Assembly: GCF_021390675.1 (NCBI RefSeq)
Contig: NZ_JAJEJV010000003.1
Span: forward strand, 172,293 to 236,292
DNA length: 64,000 nucleotides
Direction: 5' to 3'
Source: Dyella sp. 2HG41-7
GTDB taxonomy: Bacteria > Pseudomonadota > Gammaproteobacteria > Xanthomonadales > Rhodanobacteraceae
Position 1 is the first letter of the stretch, and the number at the start of each line of letters is the position of its first letter. Below, in pieces: positions 49,570 to 59,900 of the stretch. Both the position numbers and the translations under genes were made by a program. Below the pieces are notes generated by a model. That model had not been told where the DNA came from. It saw only the letters and a program-made list of their open reading frames with translations, and ran no database searches.

Positions 49570-50724
49570 ATGTCGATAACGTTGTATCAACGCGCACTGT
49601 TGGTGTTCGCGCTACTTTTTCTCGCAGCTTGTCATCGCGGCATGGACCCTGTGTCGTTTCACGACGATGGCTATCCGGCCAAGCTAAGCGATTGGCATGT
49701 CGTGGAAGCGCGCGACGGCGTGTTGCAGTTGAACGAAGGCGTCGTTCCCTACGAACTCAACACGCCGCTGTTCACCGATTACGCGCACAAGTTGCGCACG
49801 ATCTGGATGCCCAAAGGCGTATCGGCCAAGTACAACCCCACCGACACGTTCGATTTCCCGATCGGCACCATTATCAGCAAAACCTTCTTCTATCCGATTC
49901 CCAAAGGCCAAGCACGCAACGCCACCGACATCGCGCGCACTTACGACACCAATCGCGACTTCGCAGGGCAAGGCTTGAATCTCGACAACGTGCATCTGAT
50001 CGAAACGCGCTTGCTGGTGCGCCGCCAAGACGGTTGGGTCGCCATCCCTTACGTCTGGAACGCCGATCAAACGGACGCCACACTCGCCCGCACCGGCGAC
50101 GTGCAGGCGTTGACCCTGGTCAGCGATAACGGCGAACGCGAGAACTTCAACTACGTCGTGCCCGACCAAAGCCAATGCGTGAGTTGTCATGCACGCGACT
50201 GGACCACGCGCGTCTTGCAGCCGATCGGTCCGAAAGCACGCCACTTGAATCGCGACTACCGCTACGCCGACGGCGACGAAAACCAACTCGCGCACTTGAT
50301 GCGCATCGGTTATCTCAGCGGCGCCCCGGCGCCCGCCGATGCGCCGCGCAATGCGAACTGGATGGACCCGCATGCATCGCTCGATTCGCGCGCACGCGCG
50401 TACCTCGATATCAACTGTGGGCATTGCCACAACCCGAAGGGCGCTGCGAACACCACGGGCCTGACGCTGGATATCGCGACGCCTGAAGATCGGCATATCG
50501 GCCTTTGCAAACCACCGACGGCGGCCGGTCAAGGCACTGGCGATCACATGTTCGACATCGTGCCCGGTCATCCGGACGACTCCATCATTCCGTACCGACT
50601 CAGCTCCACGGAACCGGGCACGATGATGCCTGAGATCGGACGCAGCACGATGCATCAAGAAGGCGTTGCACTGATCAAGGCGTGGATTGCGGCGCAGGCG
50701 GGAGACTGCGTCGTGCTTCATTGA
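49570..50724 (+). CDS. Diheme c-type cytochrome lipoprotein (SO2930 type)
   Basis: 384 residues. Lipobox LAAC (Cys21). Two covalent heme sites: CVSCH (Cys203, Cys206, His207) and CGHCH (Cys283, Cys286, His287). PGTMMPEIG near residue 355 offers a Met ligand. The N-terminal 180 residues have no heme motif (VPYELNTPLFTDYAHKLRT) and may be a substrate or partner domain. Family as recalled: TIGR03806, named after Shewanella SO2930, function unknown. It starts 11 bases after the beta-helix gene, so the two are co-transcribed. Electron transfer at the periplasmic face of a membrane is inferred. Confidence 0.87.
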   Translation: MSITLYQRALLVFALLFLAACHRGMDPVSFHDDGYPAKLSDWHVVEARDGVLQLNEGVVPYELNTPLFTDYAHKLRTIWMPKGVSAKYNPTDTFDFPIGTIISKTFFYPIPKGQARNATDIARTYDTNRDFAGQGLNLDNVHLIETRLLVRRQDGWVAIPYVWNADQTDATLARTGDVQALTLVSDNGERENFNYVVPDQSQCVSCHARDWTTRVLQPIGPKARHLNRDYRYADGDENQLAHLMRIGYLSGAPAPADAPRNANWMDPHASLDSRARAYLDINCGHCHNPKGAANTTGLTLDIATPEDRHIGLCKPPTAAGQGTGDHMFDIVPGHPDDSIIPYRLSSTEPGTMMPEIGRSTMHQEGVALIKAWIAAQAGDCVVLH

Positions 50725-50804
50725 TTTTTTTCGCCTTCTCCCCTGCTGCGCGCAGAGGAGGGAGCGCATCACCGCACCACTACGTTTGAGGGGAACGGAA
50801 AAAC

Positions 50805-53252
50805 ATGACCATACGTCAACGAGCACTGTCCGCTTACGTGCGCCATTTGTTGTGCGGTGGCGTTGCGCTGATCATGTGCGCGCCCCTTCCCGCGCTTGGC
50901 GAAACGCCCACGCAAAGCGACGCGAACCAACCGGATGCAAGCAAGGCCAAGCAGCTCGGCAATATTACGGTGACCGCGCAAAGCCGTACGCAGCAGATGG
51001 AACAGGTGCCGATTCCGCTGCAGATTCTTACCGCCAAGCAGATCGACACGCAGGCGGCCACCGATCTCAGCAAAATCTCGCTGTTCGTGCCAGGCCTAGT
51101 CGTCGACGGCAGCCAGCCCACGCAACCGAATTATTCGCTGCGCGGCATCAGCACCAGCGATTTCGGCATCGGCACCGAATCGGCGGTGGGTGTCTACATC
51201 GACGGCGTGTACGCAGCGCGCTCCGGCGGCGCACTGCTCGCCTTCAACGATATCGATCGCATCGAAGTGCTGAAAGGCCCGCAAGGCACGCTGTTCGGTC
51301 GCAACGCCGCCGGCGGCGCGATCTCCATCGTGACCAATGAACCCACCGACACGTTTGAAGGCAAGGCGACGGTGCGCGTCGGCAACGAAGGCACGCATTA
51401 CGAGAGCGCGCTGGTCAATATTCCGCTCAACAAAGATATGGCGTTGCGCATTAGCGTGCTCGACAACCAGAGTAACGGCTGGCTTCGCGATCAAGCCAAC
51501 GGTCAGCGCTATGGCAAGAACAACGACTGGGGTACGCGCATGGTGTACCGCTGGAACGTCACGCCGAACACGCGCGTGCTGTGGTCGTGGGATCACGAGC
51601 GGCTCGATCAACCGCCGCGCCCGGCCATCGGCTTGGTGGCCCTGTCCAACGACACCAACGAGCGTCCGCCGTTTCCGCCGAATCCCGCCACGTATCTGGA
51701 TCCGATCACCGCGCCGCTGTTCAACGATGCGATTCAAGCGCGCGAATGGCGGCATTTCGACGGATCGACGCTGATTATCGATCACTCGTTCTCATGGGGC
51801 AGCCTCACGTCGACCACGGCGTGGCGTCACTTCAATACATTCAACGACGAGGACAACGATGGCACCGACCACATCGTCAGTTATCTCGACACGGCGAATA
51901 TCGAACACAACAACAGCTACTACCAGGAATTCAAACTGTCGGGCGACAACGACCTGACCGATTGGGTGACCGGCGTGAGTTTCTATTCCGAGCAGGCGCG
52001 CCAGACCAGCCAGGTGAATACCAACACCAGCAGCCTGGATACGCTGGCGCAAAACGTGGATGGTCTTGGCTTGCCGCTGACCGAAATCACGCAAGGTCTG
52101 CAATCGCTCGGTCTGCCGTTCAACCTGCTCAACGATCCTTGGCGCGAAGAAATCAACAACGTCGGCAAATTCAAAGCCTACGCTGCGTTCGGCGACGTGA
52201 TCTGGCATTTGAACGACAAACTGGATCTGACCACCGGCCTGCGTTACACCGAAGATCAAAAAGATTTCACCTGGTACACGCCGCCGCGCCAGGCCACCGC
52301 TTTCGATCAAACCGTGGCGGAACTGATTGCCAGCGGCGTATACAGTCTGCTGCCGCCACAGGCGCAAGCAGCGCTCGGCGCGTTCGGTGGCAATATCGTG
52401 TTTCCCAATGCGGTGGGCGTGTGGGTGCCGGTGCGTCACACCTGGCATGACTTCAGCCCACGCTTGGTGCTGAGCTACAAATTCACGCCGAATGTCATGG
52501 GTTATATGTCCGCCACCAAAGGCTACAAGGCCGGCGGCTACAACAGCCTGCAGGTGGGCTCGCTGTACGCGCCGGAGAAAGTGTGGAATTACGAAGGCGG
52601 CGTCAAGGCGGTCGTGCCGGAATACAACCTGATGTTCAACGCGTCGGCGTATTACTACCGCTACTCCAACTTGCAATCGTCGGTGCTCAATCCCAACTCG
52701 TCGGGATCGGGCGTGCCGTTCTACACGGTGATGACCAGCGATCAACATGCGCACGGCATCGATCTGGAAGCGCAATGGCAGCCGACGGATGCGCTGCGCT
52801 TGAACGTAACCAGCGCCTATATCGACAGTACGTACGTGCATGGCACTTCGACGTCGGGCGTGATTCTCGACGGACAACCCACGGGCGAACCGACGTTCTC
52901 GGCCACGGCGGGCTTCGATTACACCTGGCACGACGTGTTCAACGGCGATCTGGAATGGAACATGCAGTACGCCTATCGCGGCCACACGCGCTGCAACGCC
53001 GACTCGGAATTTCAGGGCAATTGCTTCAGCACCGCCACGTTCAGCATCGGCACGTCCACGCAGCGCACCGATGCGCGACTAGATTGGCACACACCAGACC
53101 AACGCTGGGGTGTAGGCTTGTACGTCAACAATATGTTCAACAAGCGCTACGTGCTCGGCATCGGTAACGACAGCACCAACGATTTCGGCACGCCGTACGC
53201 CACCGTCACACCACCGCGCACGTTCGGCGTGGAAATGCGCGCAAAATTCTAA
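50805..53252 (+). CDS. TonB-dependent receptor of the cytochrome operon
   Basis: An 815-residue receptor. Signal peptide (about 1-32, cut near ALG-ET), TonB-box-like GNITVTAQSR, plug domain with IDRIEVLKGPQGTLFGRNAA, then a barrel ending in Phe (VEMRAKF). The GPQGTLFGRN form is typical of the large family used by Sphingomonads and Xanthomonads for plant- and hydrocarbon-derived compounds, so a nutrient receptor is more likely than a siderophore receptor. It is 80 bases after the cytochrome gene and 5 bases before the aldehyde dehydrogenase gene. Confidence 0.93.
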   Translation: MTIRQRALSAYVRHLLCGGVALIMCAPLPALGETPTQSDANQPDASKAKQLGNITVTAQSRTQQMEQVPIPLQILTAKQIDTQAATDLSKISLFVPGLVVDGSQPTQPNYSLRGISTSDFGIGTESAVGVYIDGVYAARSGGALLAFNDIDRIEVLKGPQGTLFGRNAAGGAISIVTNEPTDTFEGKATVRVGNEGTHYESALVNIPLNKDMALRISVLDNQSNGWLRDQANGQRYGKNNDWGTRMVYRWNVTPNTRVLWSWDHERLDQPPRPAIGLVALSNDTNERPPFPPNPATYLDPITAPLFNDAIQAREWRHFDGSTLIIDHSFSWGSLTSTTAWRHFNTFNDEDNDGTDHIVSYLDTANIEHNNSYYQEFKLSGDNDLTDWVTGVSFYSEQARQTSQVNTNTSSLDTLAQNVDGLGLPLTEITQGLQSLGLPFNLLNDPWREEINNVGKFKAYAAFGDVIWHLNDKLDLTTGLRYTEDQKDFTWYTPPRQATAFDQTVAELIASGVYSLLPPQAQAALGAFGGNIVFPNAVGVWVPVRHTWHDFSPRLVLSYKFTPNVMGYMSATKGYKAGGYNSLQVGSLYAPEKVWNYEGGVKAVVPEYNLMFNASAYYYRYSNLQSSVLNPNSSGSGVPFYTVMTSDQHAHGIDLEAQWQPTDALRLNVTSAYIDSTYVHGTSTSGVILDGQPTGEPTFSATAGFDYTWHDVFNGDLEWNMQYAYRGHTRCNADSEFQGNCFSTATFSIGTSTQRTDARLDWHTPDQRWGVGLYVNNMFNKRYVLGIGNDSTNDFGTPYATVTPPRTFGVEMRAKF

Positions 53253-53257
53253 GCACC

Positions 53258-54673
53258 ATGAATCAACCCGACCGTCTCGATTTGCCGACCGAACTCCAAC
53301 GCCTGCGCACGCTGCAGGCGCGCGATCCGTGGCCTGACTGGTCGACGCGCGCGCGGCGCCTGCGCGCCTTGGATGCCGTGGTGCGCTCGCATCGCGATGA
53401 AATGGCCGCCGCCATTCACGCGGATTTCGGCAGCCGACCGCGCGAAGAAACCGACATGCTGGAAGTGTTTCCCAGCCTCTCGGCGATTCGCCACGCGCTG
53501 CGCCACGGCAAGCGCTGGATGAAACCCAAGCGTGGTTTGGCAAGCCTAGCGTTTCTTCCTGCCAGCACGGAATTGCGTCCGCAGCCGCTGGGCGTGGTCG
53601 GCATCATCGTGCCGTGGAACTACCCGCTGTTTCTCTCCGTCGGTCCGCTGGTGGACGCGCTGGTGGCGGGCAATCGCGTGATGGTGAAGATGAGCGAATA
53701 CACGCCGCGGTTTTCGCAGCTGTTCGCCGAACTCGTCGCGCGACATTTTCAGCCGGACGAAGTTGTCGTCGTCACCGGCGATGCGTCGGTGGGACAAGCC
53801 TTCGCCGGATTGCCGTTCGATCATCTGCTGTTTACCGGTTCGACCGAGGTGGGGTATCACGTGATGCGCTCCGCATCCGCGAACCTCACGCCGGTCACGC
53901 TGGAATTGGGCGGCAAATCGCCGGCGCTGATCGGCCCGGACGCGCGCTTCGACCACGCAGTGGAACGCATCGTGTTCGGCAAGCTGGTCAACGCCGGACA
54001 AACGTGCATCGCGCCCGACTATGTATTGCTGCCGCGCGCGGATGTCGCACGCTTCGCTTCCGCGGCGCGTGAGATCGCCGCGCGGCTCTATCCGGATTTC
54101 GCCAACAACATGCAGTACGCCAGCATCGCGACCGATCGGCACTATCGCCGTCTGGTCGAGTTGCGCGACGGCGCCGTGCGTGACGGCGCACGTAGCGAAC
54201 CGCTCGACGATGCGCCGGATCGCGCCGAGCAACGATTGCTTACGCCAGTGTTGTTGACTGACGTGCGCGAAGACATGCCGGTGATGCAGCAAGAGATCTT
54301 CGGACCGCTGCTGCCGCTGGTGCCGTACGACACGCTCGATCAGGCGATCGACTATATCGCCAGCCATCCGCGTCCGCTCGCGCTGTACTTGTTCGAGCAG
54401 GATCAAACGCGCATCGACCACGTGCTCGCTCGCACGCATGCCGGCGGCGTTTCGCTCAACGACACGCTCTATCACATCGCCCAGCATCGTCTGCCGTTCG
54501 GCGGCGTGGGGCCATCGGGCATCGGCGGGTATCACGGTGAAGCAGGCTTCCGCACGTTCTCGCATATGAAGCCCGTGTTCCGTCAGGCGCGCTTCAACGC
54601 GGCCGGCTTGCTCAATCCACCTTACGGCAAACTCTTCAAGCAGCTGCTGGAAATTCTGCTGCGTCGCGGCTGA
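53258..54673 (+). CDS. Class-3 aldehyde dehydrogenase, coniferyl aldehyde dehydrogenase-like
   Basis: 471 residues, the short ALDH form. Motifs: IVPWNYPLFLSVGPLVDAL, FTGSTEVGYHVM, LELGGKSPALIG (general-base Glu), and catalytic Cys250 in NAGQTCIAPDYVL. EIFGPLLPLV and RLPFGGVGPSGIGGYHG close the domain, and a hydrophobic/basic tail (LFKQLLEILLRRG) may touch the membrane. The nearest named relatives are coniferyl aldehyde and fatty aldehyde dehydrogenases. Its place five bases after a TonB-dependent receptor suggests it oxidises an aldehyde made from the imported compound. Confidence 0.9.
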   Translation: MNQPDRLDLPTELQRLRTLQARDPWPDWSTRARRLRALDAVVRSHRDEMAAAIHADFGSRPREETDMLEVFPSLSAIRHALRHGKRWMKPKRGLASLAFLPASTELRPQPLGVVGIIVPWNYPLFLSVGPLVDALVAGNRVMVKMSEYTPRFSQLFAELVARHFQPDEVVVVTGDASVGQAFAGLPFDHLLFTGSTEVGYHVMRSASANLTPVTLELGGKSPALIGPDARFDHAVERIVFGKLVNAGQTCIAPDYVLLPRADVARFASAAREIAARLYPDFANNMQYASIATDRHYRRLVELRDGAVRDGARSEPLDDAPDRAEQRLLTPVLLTDVREDMPVMQQEIFGPLLPLVPYDTLDQAIDYIASHPRPLALYLFEQDQTRIDHVLARTHAGGVSLNDTLYHIAQHRLPFGGVGPSGIGGYHGEAGFRTFSHMKPVFRQARFNAAGLLNPPYGKLFKQLLEILLRRG

Positions 54674-54698
54674 CCCCGCTGAGAGCATCGCTCATAAA

Positions 54699-54726
54699 AA
54701 AACTCCCCGCTCGCGCGGGGAGTTTT
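54699..54726. terminator. Bidirectional intrinsic terminator
   Basis: AAAACTCCCCGC (54699-54710) and GCGGGGAGTTTT (54715-54726) form a 12-bp stem with a TCGC loop. T runs follow on both strands. It ends the four-gene operon on the plus strand and the convergent fadL-type gene on the minus strand. Confidence 0.92.
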
Positions 54727-54754
54727 CGTTTACGAACGTCTGGTCGCGACGCGA

Positions 54755-56254
54755 TCAGAACTTGTACTGCACCGACAGGCTGAGCAGGTTGCCGTAGTCG
54801 TCGAAGCTGCCGACCAGCGTGTCGTCGGTCGCACTGACAGAACCGTTCATGCCCGCGTGAGCCACAAAGATGTGCTCATACGAAGCGTCGAACTCCAGGC
54901 GATCGGATGCCTTGTAACCGAGGCCGACCGCGACCGTGTGACGCGCACCGTCGGGCACGCGCGGATCGCGGTTGCCCGCGTTCATCGGCGCCTGATCGGC
55001 CGCCAAGCCGCCGCGAATGGTCAGCTTGTCGGTGGCGTAGTACTCGCCGCCCACCGACACGTAGAACGTGTTGCGCCAATTGAACGGCAGAACGGTGGTC
55101 GGCTGCGAGTTGCCGTAGTTCAGCGTGAGCTCGCGCATCAGGCTCCACTGCGTCCAGGCCAGATCCGCACCGAAGCCCCACTTGTCTTCCTGGTGCCAAT
55201 AGCTAAATGCAGCAACGGCCGGATTGGTGAGGCGAGCAGTGCCGGTGGTGTGCTGGAACGGCGGCAGGCTGCCGGCCAACGCCGGGTTGCTCAGCAGAAG
55301 GTCGTAGCCTTCCGTGGTGGTGAAGTTTGCGGTGCCTTTGATGTCATGCGTGATGCGCGAACGGTAGTCCAACGCCAGGCGGTCTTTCGCGGTCGCCTTC
55401 CAGTACGTGCCGACCTGCCAGCCCCACGCCCAGTTATTGCCCTTGACCTCGCCGTAACCGTCGCCACCCACCGGCGTGAGCGCAGCCACACCGGCTGCCG
55501 CCGTCTGGGCCTGCGCTGCGGCGGCTTGAATCATCGCGGCAGCCTGCGCCGGAGGAATCTGTCCTGCCGCTGCCGCGGCCTGGATCTGCGCGATCGCCGC
55601 CTGCGTCTGCGCCGCGATGCCCTGCTGCACGCTCAGGCCGACAGCGTTGAAGTTGATCGCGTTGGTCAGGTCGGCATTGGTGCGTTCGGCGATCAAGCTG
55701 CCGCCGACGCTCCACTGGTCGTTGATCTTGAACGAGCCGGAGAACATCGTGTCGTACGAGCGCAGCGAGGTCTTGATTGCGTTGTAGCGGCCCATCCAGT
55801 TGCTGTCGTACTGGGTCTGGAAACCGAACGGAACGTCGAGCGCAAAGCCGAGGTTGATACGGTCGTTGATCTTGGTCGACAGCGCGAACGCCGGCACAGG
55901 CAGCGTGGTGCCGGCGTCGCCGCCGTTGCCACCACTGATCGGGCGGCCCAGCGCATCGGTCGCGGTGCCCGTGAACTTGGCGCTGAAATTGATCGCGGTG
56001 ATGTCGGCCTGCACATAGGTGCCGTCGAGATCGCTCATCGCGGCCGGGTTGTTAATCACCACGGAAACGTCGCCGCCCGCGGTCGCGGAACCGGCATAAG
56101 CGCGGCCCATGGCTTGCGCGCTGTCTTCTTTCAATTGGAAAGCGCTGGCGTGGGCCTGCTGCGGTGCAACCAGGGCACCGGCGATGGCCAGACCCAACGC
56201 AGCCAAGGCAAACGAACGGCCACCACGGGCGGTGTTATGGAAGAACGTGTGCAT
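54755..56254 (-). CDS. FadL/TodX family outer-membrane transporter
   Basis: 499 residues. Signal peptide (about 1-37, cut at AHA-SA) followed by the family's FQLKEDSAQAMGRAYAGSAT and NNPAAMSDLDG hatch motifs. A 14-strand barrel ends in LSVQYKF. FadL proteins let long-chain fatty acids or other hydrophobic molecules enter through a lateral opening. Residues 211-258 form an Ala/Gln-rich helical insertion that is not part of the usual barrel. AGGAG is 6 bases before the ATG. Convergent with the aldehyde dehydrogenase operon. Confidence 0.92.
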   Translation of the reverse strand: MHTFFHNTARGGRSFALAALGLAIAGALVAPQQAHASAFQLKEDSAQAMGRAYAGSATAGGDVSVVINNPAAMSDLDGTYVQADITAINFSAKFTGTATDALGRPISGGNGGDAGTTLPVPAFALSTKINDRINLGFALDVPFGFQTQYDSNWMGRYNAIKTSLRSYDTMFSGSFKINDQWSVGGSLIAERTNADLTNAINFNAVGLSVQQGIAAQTQAAIAQIQAAAAAGQIPPAQAAAMIQAAAAQAQTAAAGVAALTPVGGDGYGEVKGNNWAWGWQVGTYWKATAKDRLALDYRSRITHDIKGTANFTTTEGYDLLLSNPALAGSLPPFQHTTGTARLTNPAVAAFSYWHQEDKWGFGADLAWTQWSLMRELTLNYGNSQPTTVLPFNWRNTFYVSVGGEYYATDKLTIRGGLAADQAPMNAGNRDPRVPDGARHTVAVGLGYKASDRLEFDASYEHIFVAHAGMNGSVSATDDTLVGSFDDYGNLLSLSVQYKF

Positions 56255-56628
56255 CGCATGCTCCTGCTTTTATTTTGATGACGATTACGGCCATGCCATG
56301 CTGGCCGGGTTTTGTCGCAAGGCTCGGCACCCTGCGGCTCGGGACGTAGCGGGGGCCCGGCGATCCTGAAAATTCATACGCGCGTTTGATACCCCTGGCG
56401 GGCACTCTGCCGGCTCGGGCCCGGGCATGCAAGTGCGGTTGCAGCATCCGCGCATCCGGACAGCCTCATCCATGGTCTAGTCGGCGCACATCGCGCCTGA
56501 GCATCGGAAAAAACCGAAACCCAAACGCGCACGGTCGTTCAGCACACACGGCCTTCGCGCTTCCGTGACCACGCTGGCGACGGGTGCTGCTAACCTTTCC
56601 GTTTAACGGACTTTCCGCGGGCATCGCT
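56255..56628. other. Divergent intergenic region, fadL-type gene versus ycgL
   Basis: 374 bases without a convincing gene. It should contain the promoter of the fadL-type gene. I looked for GAAAC-N4-GTTTC (PsrA-like) and FadR-like sites and found none. TGAAAATTCA (56368-56377) is a weak dyad. Nothing else is recognisable. Confidence 0.4.
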
Positions 56629-56913
56629 ATGCATTGTTTCGTCTACGCCAGCCAGCGCAAGGCCGATACCTATTTGTGGTTGGATCGCAAAGATCACTTC
56701 GACGCCGTACCGCCCTCGCTCGCGCTGATGCTCGGCGATTTGCGTTTCGTGCTGGAGGTGGAACTGCATGCGGAACGCCGACTGCCGCACGAAAGCACCG
56801 ATGTAGTGATGGATCATCTGCGCGAGCAAGGCTGGCATCTGCAGCTGCCGCCGCAGGAAACGCTCGCGGCGCCGCCCACCTCGCAGGAACCGACGTTGCG
56901 CCAGGACGAATGA
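56629..56913 (+). CDS. YcgL domain-containing protein
   Basis: 94 residues. MHCFVYASQRKADTYLWLDR and LALMLGDLRFVLEVEL match the small YcgL (DUF709) family of gammaproteobacteria, with no firm function. The ATG at 56629 starts the family sequence; 15 codons upstream in frame are not conserved. The stop overlaps a GACCATC/GATGGTC hairpin (56912-56930), a weak terminator candidate. Confidence 0.88.
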   Translation: MHCFVYASQRKADTYLWLDRKDHFDAVPPSLALMLGDLRFVLEVELHAERRLPHESTDVVMDHLREQGWHLQLPPQETLAAPPTSQEPTLRQDE

Positions 56914-56980
56914 CCATCGGCACGATGGTCGTTAACAAGTGATTACCGTCTCACGCGTTGCTGGTTCCTATACTCCCGAC

Positions 56981-59900
56981 ATGCCACCTATCAAATCGCG
57001 CCCGTCTTCGTCTGCATTCATCTCACTCGTCTGGTTTCTTCCAGGGCTGATTACCGCCGGCATCGCCGCCATCGGCGCGCATCCGCTTGCGTTGATTCCG
57101 CTGCTGCTGGCCAACACGCTGACGATGGCCGCGGTATGCCACGCCATCGGATTCGACCCGGAGCCGGATTTTTTCCGCACCGTGGCGCGACGCGGGATGG
57201 CGCACCTGGCGATGCTCACCTGCTACGCCGCGCTGGTTTTTCTGCTGATCGCGTGGCCGATGCTGCGGCTCACGCAACAGCCCACGTTGGGCGGAAGCTT
57301 GATGCTTGCCGCCGCCTTGGTCGTCGCCTTGATGGTGTTGTGGCGACTGTGGCCGGCGTTTGCGCTCGTCTATGTGTGGGACGATGCGTATCCGGCGCAC
57401 GGTCAGGGCGAAGGCTCCTGGTTGTTTACGGCGACCGCGCGCAGCATCGCGTTCGGTCGACATCTGTCGCGCGAAGAACATTTTTTCAGCCATTTTTTGC
57501 CTAGCGCGCTGTCCTTGCTGATTTTGTCGTTCGCGGCGATCGCGCTGAGCGGACTGTATGGTGTGCTGCCTTCGGAATTGCGCACGGCCGCTTTGGTGCT
57601 CTATGCCGTGGTGCTGATGCCGCTGGGAAGCTTGATCATCGCTAACCGCACGCTGCGCGTGATGTTGTGCGAGAGCCGTCGCCCGCGTCGCCAGGAATCC
57701 CCGCGCGATGAAAAGGTAGAACCCGTCTTCAGTGCACCAGCGCCGTTGACCGAACAAGAGCGCATCGCCGGCACGCCCGAACAAGCACAGGCGCTGCTCG
57801 CCGCCACACGCACGGGCGATATCGCGCGCGCGCTGGCGCTGGTCGAAGCCGGCGCCGATCCGAATACTGCGCCCGCGACCGGCGATCGCGATCAACGTCC
57901 GGTATTGATGCTCGCTGCGCTGCTGCCAGACACGCGCCTGCTGCGCGCATTGATCGCCAAAGGCGCCGACGTAAATCGCGCCAGCGGCGGCATCACGCCG
58001 TTGCTGGCCGCCACGCGCGACAGCTGGCACGGCCGTCCCGATGCGGTTATGACCCTGCTCGCCAATGGCGCCAATACCCGCGTCACGGACAGCGACGGCA
58101 ACACCGCGTTGCACGGCGCCGTGCTCAGCGGCGATGCCACCATCGCGGCGATGCTGCTCGATGCCGGCGCGACCGTCGACGCGCTCAACAGCGCCGGCGC
58201 AAGTCCGCTCTCGATCGCCTGCCGCGCGGCGAATTGGCCATTGGTGCAGTTTCTGCTCGAACGCGGCGCGAAGGCTTTTCCGGCCGGCGGCGAACCGGCC
58301 TTGGTGGCAGCCGCCGGCATTGCCGACGACGACATCACCGGCGTGAAGATGCTGCTGAAGCATCGCGCCGCGGTGAACGCCGTCGACGCGCGGCAGCGCA
58401 GTCCGCTGATGGCCGCCGCCGCCGAAGGTCACGAAAACATTGCTCGCGCGCTGTGCACTGCGCACGCCGATGTGAATCTCACCGACCATCACGGCAGCAC
58501 CGCTTTGATGGAAGCCGCACGCGCGGGCGCGGTCGGCGTGGTGGCGTTGCTCGCTGACGCACAGGCAGACGCGCGTGCGCGCGACAAGCACGGTCGCGAT
58601 GCGTTGACGCTCGCCTGCCAGTCGCCACAGGCGCAAGTCGAAACCGTGCGCGCGCTGCTCGCGCTGGGCGCAGAACCCAAAGCGCCCGGCACGGACGGCC
58701 GCAGCGCACTCGATCACGCCGCCGCCAGCGGACGCTGGGATCTGGTTGCGTTGCTCGATCCGGACACGCCGCTGCCGGCGAGTCTCGATCTCGACGCCAT
58801 TTCCGAAGGCGCTGACACGCCGGCGCATTTGTTGGACGCGTTGCGCTTCGGTCATTGGGCCATCGTGTCCAGTTTTGCGACGCGCGTGCGCGATTGGTCG
58901 CAATCCGAACTCGCGCAGTTGTATCTGGATTTGACCGAACCCGAATTGCACACGGCGCGTCGCTGGTTGCTCGATCACGGCCTGCAAGCCGAAGCGCGCT
59001 TGCAACCGCAGCTGGTCGACGAACTCGAAAGCGAACATCCCACCTTGCCGCCGCTCGGTCGTCGACTGTTCGATGCGTTGCTGCCGAAGTTACCCGAAAG
59101 CGCCACAGCGATCGAAGATCTGCTCGATGCCGGCGCCAGCCCCGCCGGCGCCAATCTGCTTGCGCAAACACTGAGCCGTTTGCAGCACCCATCGTCGACG
59201 CTTCCGCTCGCCATGCTCGAACGCGGCGCCGATCCGTTCGGCGCCGGCGAACGCGAACGCACGCCGCTGCACTTGGCTGCCGCCAACGGCCAGATCGCCG
59301 TCTTGCAAGCGTTGCTCGCGCGCGGCTGCAATCCGAATTGCCGAGACGCCAGCGGTCGCACGCCGCTGCTCACCGCACTCGAACACGGCGCGAACGCGTT
59401 GCCGTTGGTGCGCGCGCTCGCCGCGCACGGCGCCGATGCCGAAGCGGTGGACGTCAACGGCGAAACACCGCTCGGTTTGGCGTTGGAACACCCGGAACTG
59501 GAACGCTGGCTCAATTGGAACGATTGGCAGCGTCCGCGCCGTCCGCTACGCGCCGACGATCTGATTCACGCCGCAACGCATGGCGCAGACACGGCGGTAC
59601 GTCGCCTGCTGGAACTCGGTTTTCCTGTGGATACGCGCGATGCGCAGGGCGCCACGGCGCTGCTACACGCCTGCGGCGCCGGCCATCGCGATGTCGCCGC
59701 CATCTTGATCGACGCAGGCGCAGACGTTGCAGCGAGCGCCAACAACGGCATGACGCCGCTGGCCGCCGCGGTAGCCGCACGTCGCGAAGCCTTGGTGGCG
59801 TTGCTGCTCGAACACGGCGCTGCCGCGGATCAACGCCTGCCGAACGACGCCACCGCGTTGATGATCGCCGCGGTGCAAGGCTATCCCGAGATCGCCGAGC

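Noticed and set aside
56255-56628. PsrA or FadR operator upstream of the fadL-type gene
   Set aside because: No GAAAC-N4-GTTTC or FadR-like sequence was found; the single weak dyad is not enough.
57023-59038. 671-codon open frame antisense to the ankyrin gene
   Set aside because: Shadow of a repetitive GC-rich gene; no independent signals.
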